In this document: positions 62,051 through 64,000 of the stretch, piece after piece
Numbering within the stretch: position 1 is the first letter of the stretch
Layout: each line of letters opens with the position of its first letter
Assembly: GCF_020193655.1 (NCBI RefSeq)
Contig: NZ_JADYVE010000012.1
Coordinates: forward strand, 62,001-126,000
Source: Ensifer sp. IC3342
GTDB lineage: Bacteria; Pseudomonadota; Alphaproteobacteria; Rhizobiales; Rhizobiaceae
Direction: 5' to 3'
DNA: 64,000 nt
Made by a program: the position numbers and the translations under genes
The notes under the pieces: model-generated
Database searches by the model: none
Told to the model about the DNA's origin: nothing
Seen by the model: only the letters and a program-made list of their open reading frames with translations

Positions 62051-62707
62051 ATGACGCTGAACGCAACACCGACGCCCGGCAACCTTCTCGTCTCGCCCAA
62101 GGATCACGCGCTGATCATGATCGACTTCCAATCGCAAATGTCGTTTGCGACAAAGTCGATTGACGCTGTGCAATTGCGCAACAATGCGGCGCTGGTCGCA
62201 AACGCGGCTGCCGGTTTCAAGGTCCCCACGATTCTGACGACGGTTGCGGAAAAGAGCTTCTCCGGGCCCATGTTCGCTGAGATCACCGATGCCTTCCCCG
62301 GACAGCCGCTCCTCGACCGCACCTCAATGAATACCTGGGAGGACGCAGGGGTGATCGAAGAGGTCAACCGCATCGGTAAGAAGCGCCTTGTGTTCTGTGG
62401 GCTTTGGACATCGGTCTGCATTGTCGGTCCGACCCTGTCGGCGCTCGATCAAGGCTTCGAGGTCTATGTGATCGCCGACGCCTGTGGCGACGTGTCCGAC
62501 GAGGCGCACGAGCGCGCGATGGACCGCATGGTGCAGGCCGGCGTCCGGCCGATGACGGCGCTCCAGTACATGCTCGAACTGCAGCGCGACTGGGCCCGCA
62601 CCGAGACCTATGACATGACGACGGGCATCGCCAAGAAGTTCGGTGGCGCCTATGGCCTCGGCATCATCTACGCCAAGACCATGTTTGGCGCTTCCGAAGG
62701 CCACTGA
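62051..62707 (+). CDS. Isochorismatase-family hydrolase (YcaC-like)
   Basis: A 218-residue cysteine hydrolase. Catalytic residues are visible: Asp in HALIMIDFQSQMSF, Lys in TTVAEKSFSGPM, and the nucleophile Cys in LVFCGLWTSVCIVGPTLSAL. The sequence resembles YcaC and other isochorismatase-like hydrolases of unknown substrate. It is followed by the XapX gene (88-base gap) and amidohydrolase gene, a set likely to be co-transcribed. One of the AraC regulators upstream may control it. Confidence 0.92.
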   Translation: MTLNATPTPGNLLVSPKDHALIMIDFQSQMSFATKSIDAVQLRNNAALVANAAAGFKVPTILTTVAEKSFSGPMFAEITDAFPGQPLLDRTSMNTWEDAGVIEEVNRIGKKRLVFCGLWTSVCIVGPTLSALDQGFEVYVIADACGDVSDEAHERAMDRMVQAGVRPMTALQYMLELQRDWARTETYDMTTGIAKKFGGAYGLGIIYAKTMFGASEGH

Positions 62708-62795
62708 CATCCAGGGGACCTGCTCAGCCGAGCACCCGCTCCGGCCGCGCCCCCGCGGTCGGAGCGGCGACGACCATTCGTTAAAGGGATTGACG

Positions 62796-63086
62796 ATGAA
62801 GATGTATCTCCTCTCGCTCGGGGCCGGCCTTCTCGTCGGCGTAATCTACAGCCTGCTCAACGTTCGCTCCCCGGCTCCGCCGGTGGTTGCGCTGGTGGGG
62901 CTCTTGGGGATCCTCGTCGGCGAACAGGCGGTGCCTCTCGTCAAGCGCCTGATGTCGGGCAATCCGGTCACCGTTTCCTGGTTCGGTAGCCGCTGCATCC
63001 CCCATCTTTTCGGGGAACTGCCGACCGGGGCAGATCATGCTCATGCTGCTGCACCTGACCGGGCACCGACGCGGGAGATCAGCTAA
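62796..63086 (+). CDS. XapX-domain small membrane protein (DUF1427)
   Basis: A 96-residue protein. The first 50 residues form the XapX domain with two membrane segments (YLLSLGAGLLVGVIYSLLNV, PVVALVGLLGILVGEQAVP). The C-terminal tail is polar and His/Ala-rich. ATG 62796 follows AAAGGGA. An upstream in-frame extension to 62643 runs through the end of the previous gene and is rejected. XapX proteins often neighbour isochorismatase-like hydrolases. The function is unknown. The stop overlaps the next start (TAATG). Confidence 0.88.
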   Translation: MKMYLLSLGAGLLVGVIYSLLNVRSPAPPVVALVGLLGILVGEQAVPLVKRLMSGNPVTVSWFGSRCIPHLFGELPTGADHAHAAAPDRAPTREIS

Positions 63087-64000
63087 TGCCGACCCGCCGC
63101 GGTTTTCTCGGAGCAGCGTCTGCGCTGGCGCTCCCAAACCTGTTTTCATTGGCGCGCACCGCCAATTCCGCTTCGACCTCAGGAGACAAGCCAATGAGCG
63201 CTGATCTGATCTTCCACAACGGTCTGCTGACAACGCTCGACCGCACGAATCCGAACGCGACGGCCGTCGCCATCAAGGACGGCAAGTTCCTCGCGGTTGG
63301 GCAGGATCAGGAGATCATGGCGCTTGCCGGGCCTGACACCAAGGTCGTCGACCTCAAAGGCAAGCGCGTCCTGCCTGGTCTCAACGACAACCACACCCAC
63401 GTCGTCCGTGGCGGGCTGAACTTCAATATGGAGCTGCGCTGGGACGGCGTGCGCTCGCTTGCCGACGCGATGGACATGCTGAAGCGGCAGGTCGCGATCA
63501 CGCCGCCGCCGCAGTGGGTGCGCGTCGTCGGCGGCTTCACCGAGCACCAGTTCGCCGAAAAGCGGCTGCCGACGATCGAGGAGATCAATGCGGTCGCCCC
63601 CGAGACACCGGTGTTCCTTCTGCATCTCTACGACCGGGCGCTGCTCAACGCCGCCGCACTTCGCGCTGTAGGCTTTACCAAGGAAACGCCGAACCCTCCC
63701 GGCGGCGAGATCACTCGCGATGCCGAGGGCAATCCGACGGGTCTCCTGCTCGCCAAGCCGAATGCGGGCATTCTCTACTCGACGCTTGCCAAGGGGCCGA
63801 AGCTTCCCTTCGAGTACCAGGTCAATTCGACGCGTCACTTCATGCGCGAGCTCAATCGCCTCGGGGTCACCAGCGTCATCGATGCGGGCGGCGGCTTCCA
63901 GAACTACCCGGACGACTACGCCGTCATCCAGAAGCTCGCCGATGAAGGTCAGATGACCGTCAGGCTCGCGTACAATCTCTTCACGCAGAAGCCGAAGGAG
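63086..64000 (+). CDS. Amidohydrolase (YtcJ-like) with Tat signal, 3' end outside window
   Basis: The first 305 residues of a longer protein. The N-terminus MPTRRGFLGAASALALPNLF is a twin-arginine signal, so it is exported folded with metal. The amidohydrolase-3 domain begins near residue 38 (ADLIFHNGLLTTLDRTNPNA), and the metal-binding motif is LPGLNDNHTHVVRGGLNFNM. GGFTEHQFAEKRLPTIEEIN and TSVIDAGGGFQNYPDDYAVI follow the YtcJ-type pattern. The coding frame is open to the end of the window. The start overlaps the XapX stop. The substrate is unknown. Confidence 0.92.
   Translation, partial: MPTRRGFLGAASALALPNLFSLARTANSASTSGDKPMSADLIFHNGLLTTLDRTNPNATAVAIKDGKFLAVGQDQEIMALAGPDTKVVDLKGKRVLPGLNDNHTHVVRGGLNFNMELRWDGVRSLADAMDMLKRQVAITPPPQWVRVVGGFTEHQFAEKRLPTIEEINAVAPETPVFLLHLYDRALLNAAALRAVGFTKETPNPPGGEITRDAEGNPTGLLLAKPNAGILYSTLAKGPKLPFEYQVNSTRHFMRELNRLGVTSVIDAGGGFQNYPDDYAVIQKLADEGQMTVRLAYNLFTQKPKE

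Overview
This window is a piece of a repABC replicon (plasmid or chromid) from a GC-rich alphaproteobacterium, almost certainly of the Hyphomicrobiales (rhizobia, Agrobacterium or Mesorhizobium-like). Evidence: a complete repA-repB-repC operon with a counter-transcribed RNA gene in the repB-repC gap, four GTTCCCCGCGGGGAAC-type parS palindromes upstream of repA, and the ardC / fic-vbhA / DUF736 / ParB-like genes that commonly accompany such replicons.

Layout. (1) 1-7.9 kb: six tightly overlapping genes (hyfB, hyfC, hyfE, hyfF, hyfG, hyfI) for a membrane complex related to group 4 hydrogenases and complex I. Its large subunit lacks the nickel-binding cysteine pairs, so this is best read as an energy-converting hydrogenase-related (Ehr-like) complex and not a hydrogenase. 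An HTH regulator fragment precedes it and a small membrane protein follows. (2) 8.5-12 kb: a FitAB/VapBC-type toxin-antitoxin pair, a tyrosine recombinase, a membrane protein and a 24-residue membrane peptide. (3) 12.3-19.4 kb: the replication and partition core, an ArdC-like antirestriction protein, a fic gene broken twice, its VbhA-type antitoxin and a DUF736 gene. (4) 19.8-26 kb: a graveyard of four IS110-family elements, only one intact, with fragments of a ParB-like gene and a glutathione S-transferase gene. The last IS110 copy has replaced the 3' end of a molybdopterin enzyme gene (26-28.6 kb).

(5) 29.5-34.6 kb: a yhiI-rbbA-yhhJ-like ABC export operon (HlyD adaptor, fused double-ATPase/permease, second permease). 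(6) 34.8-36.9 kb: a glycoamylase-like protein and a coiled-coil protein. (7) 37.3-44.6 kb: an RND efflux operon (two adaptors, pump, lipoprotein alpha/beta hydrolase) divergent from a TetR repressor. (8) 44.7-48 kb: an uncharacterised pair of small membrane proteins, one resembling the Pycsar membrane effector fold, two paralogous TetR regulators and an azoreductase. (9) 48.2-51.6 kb: a decayed chemotaxis receptor and an IS91-family element with its frameshifted integrase.

(10) 51.9-64 kb: an MFS exporter with an AraC regulator, a RelBE/ParDE-type toxin-antitoxin pair, a quinone/aromatic-stress pair (ring-cleaving dioxygenase and hydrolase) divergent from a LysR regulator, three AraC-type regulators in tandem, then an isochorismatase-like hydrolase, a XapX protein and a Tat-exported amidohydrolase that runs off the end. 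Overall this is an accessory region dominated by export, electrophile and drug resistance, local regulators and insertion-sequence damage. No tRNA, rRNA or CRISPR array was seen.
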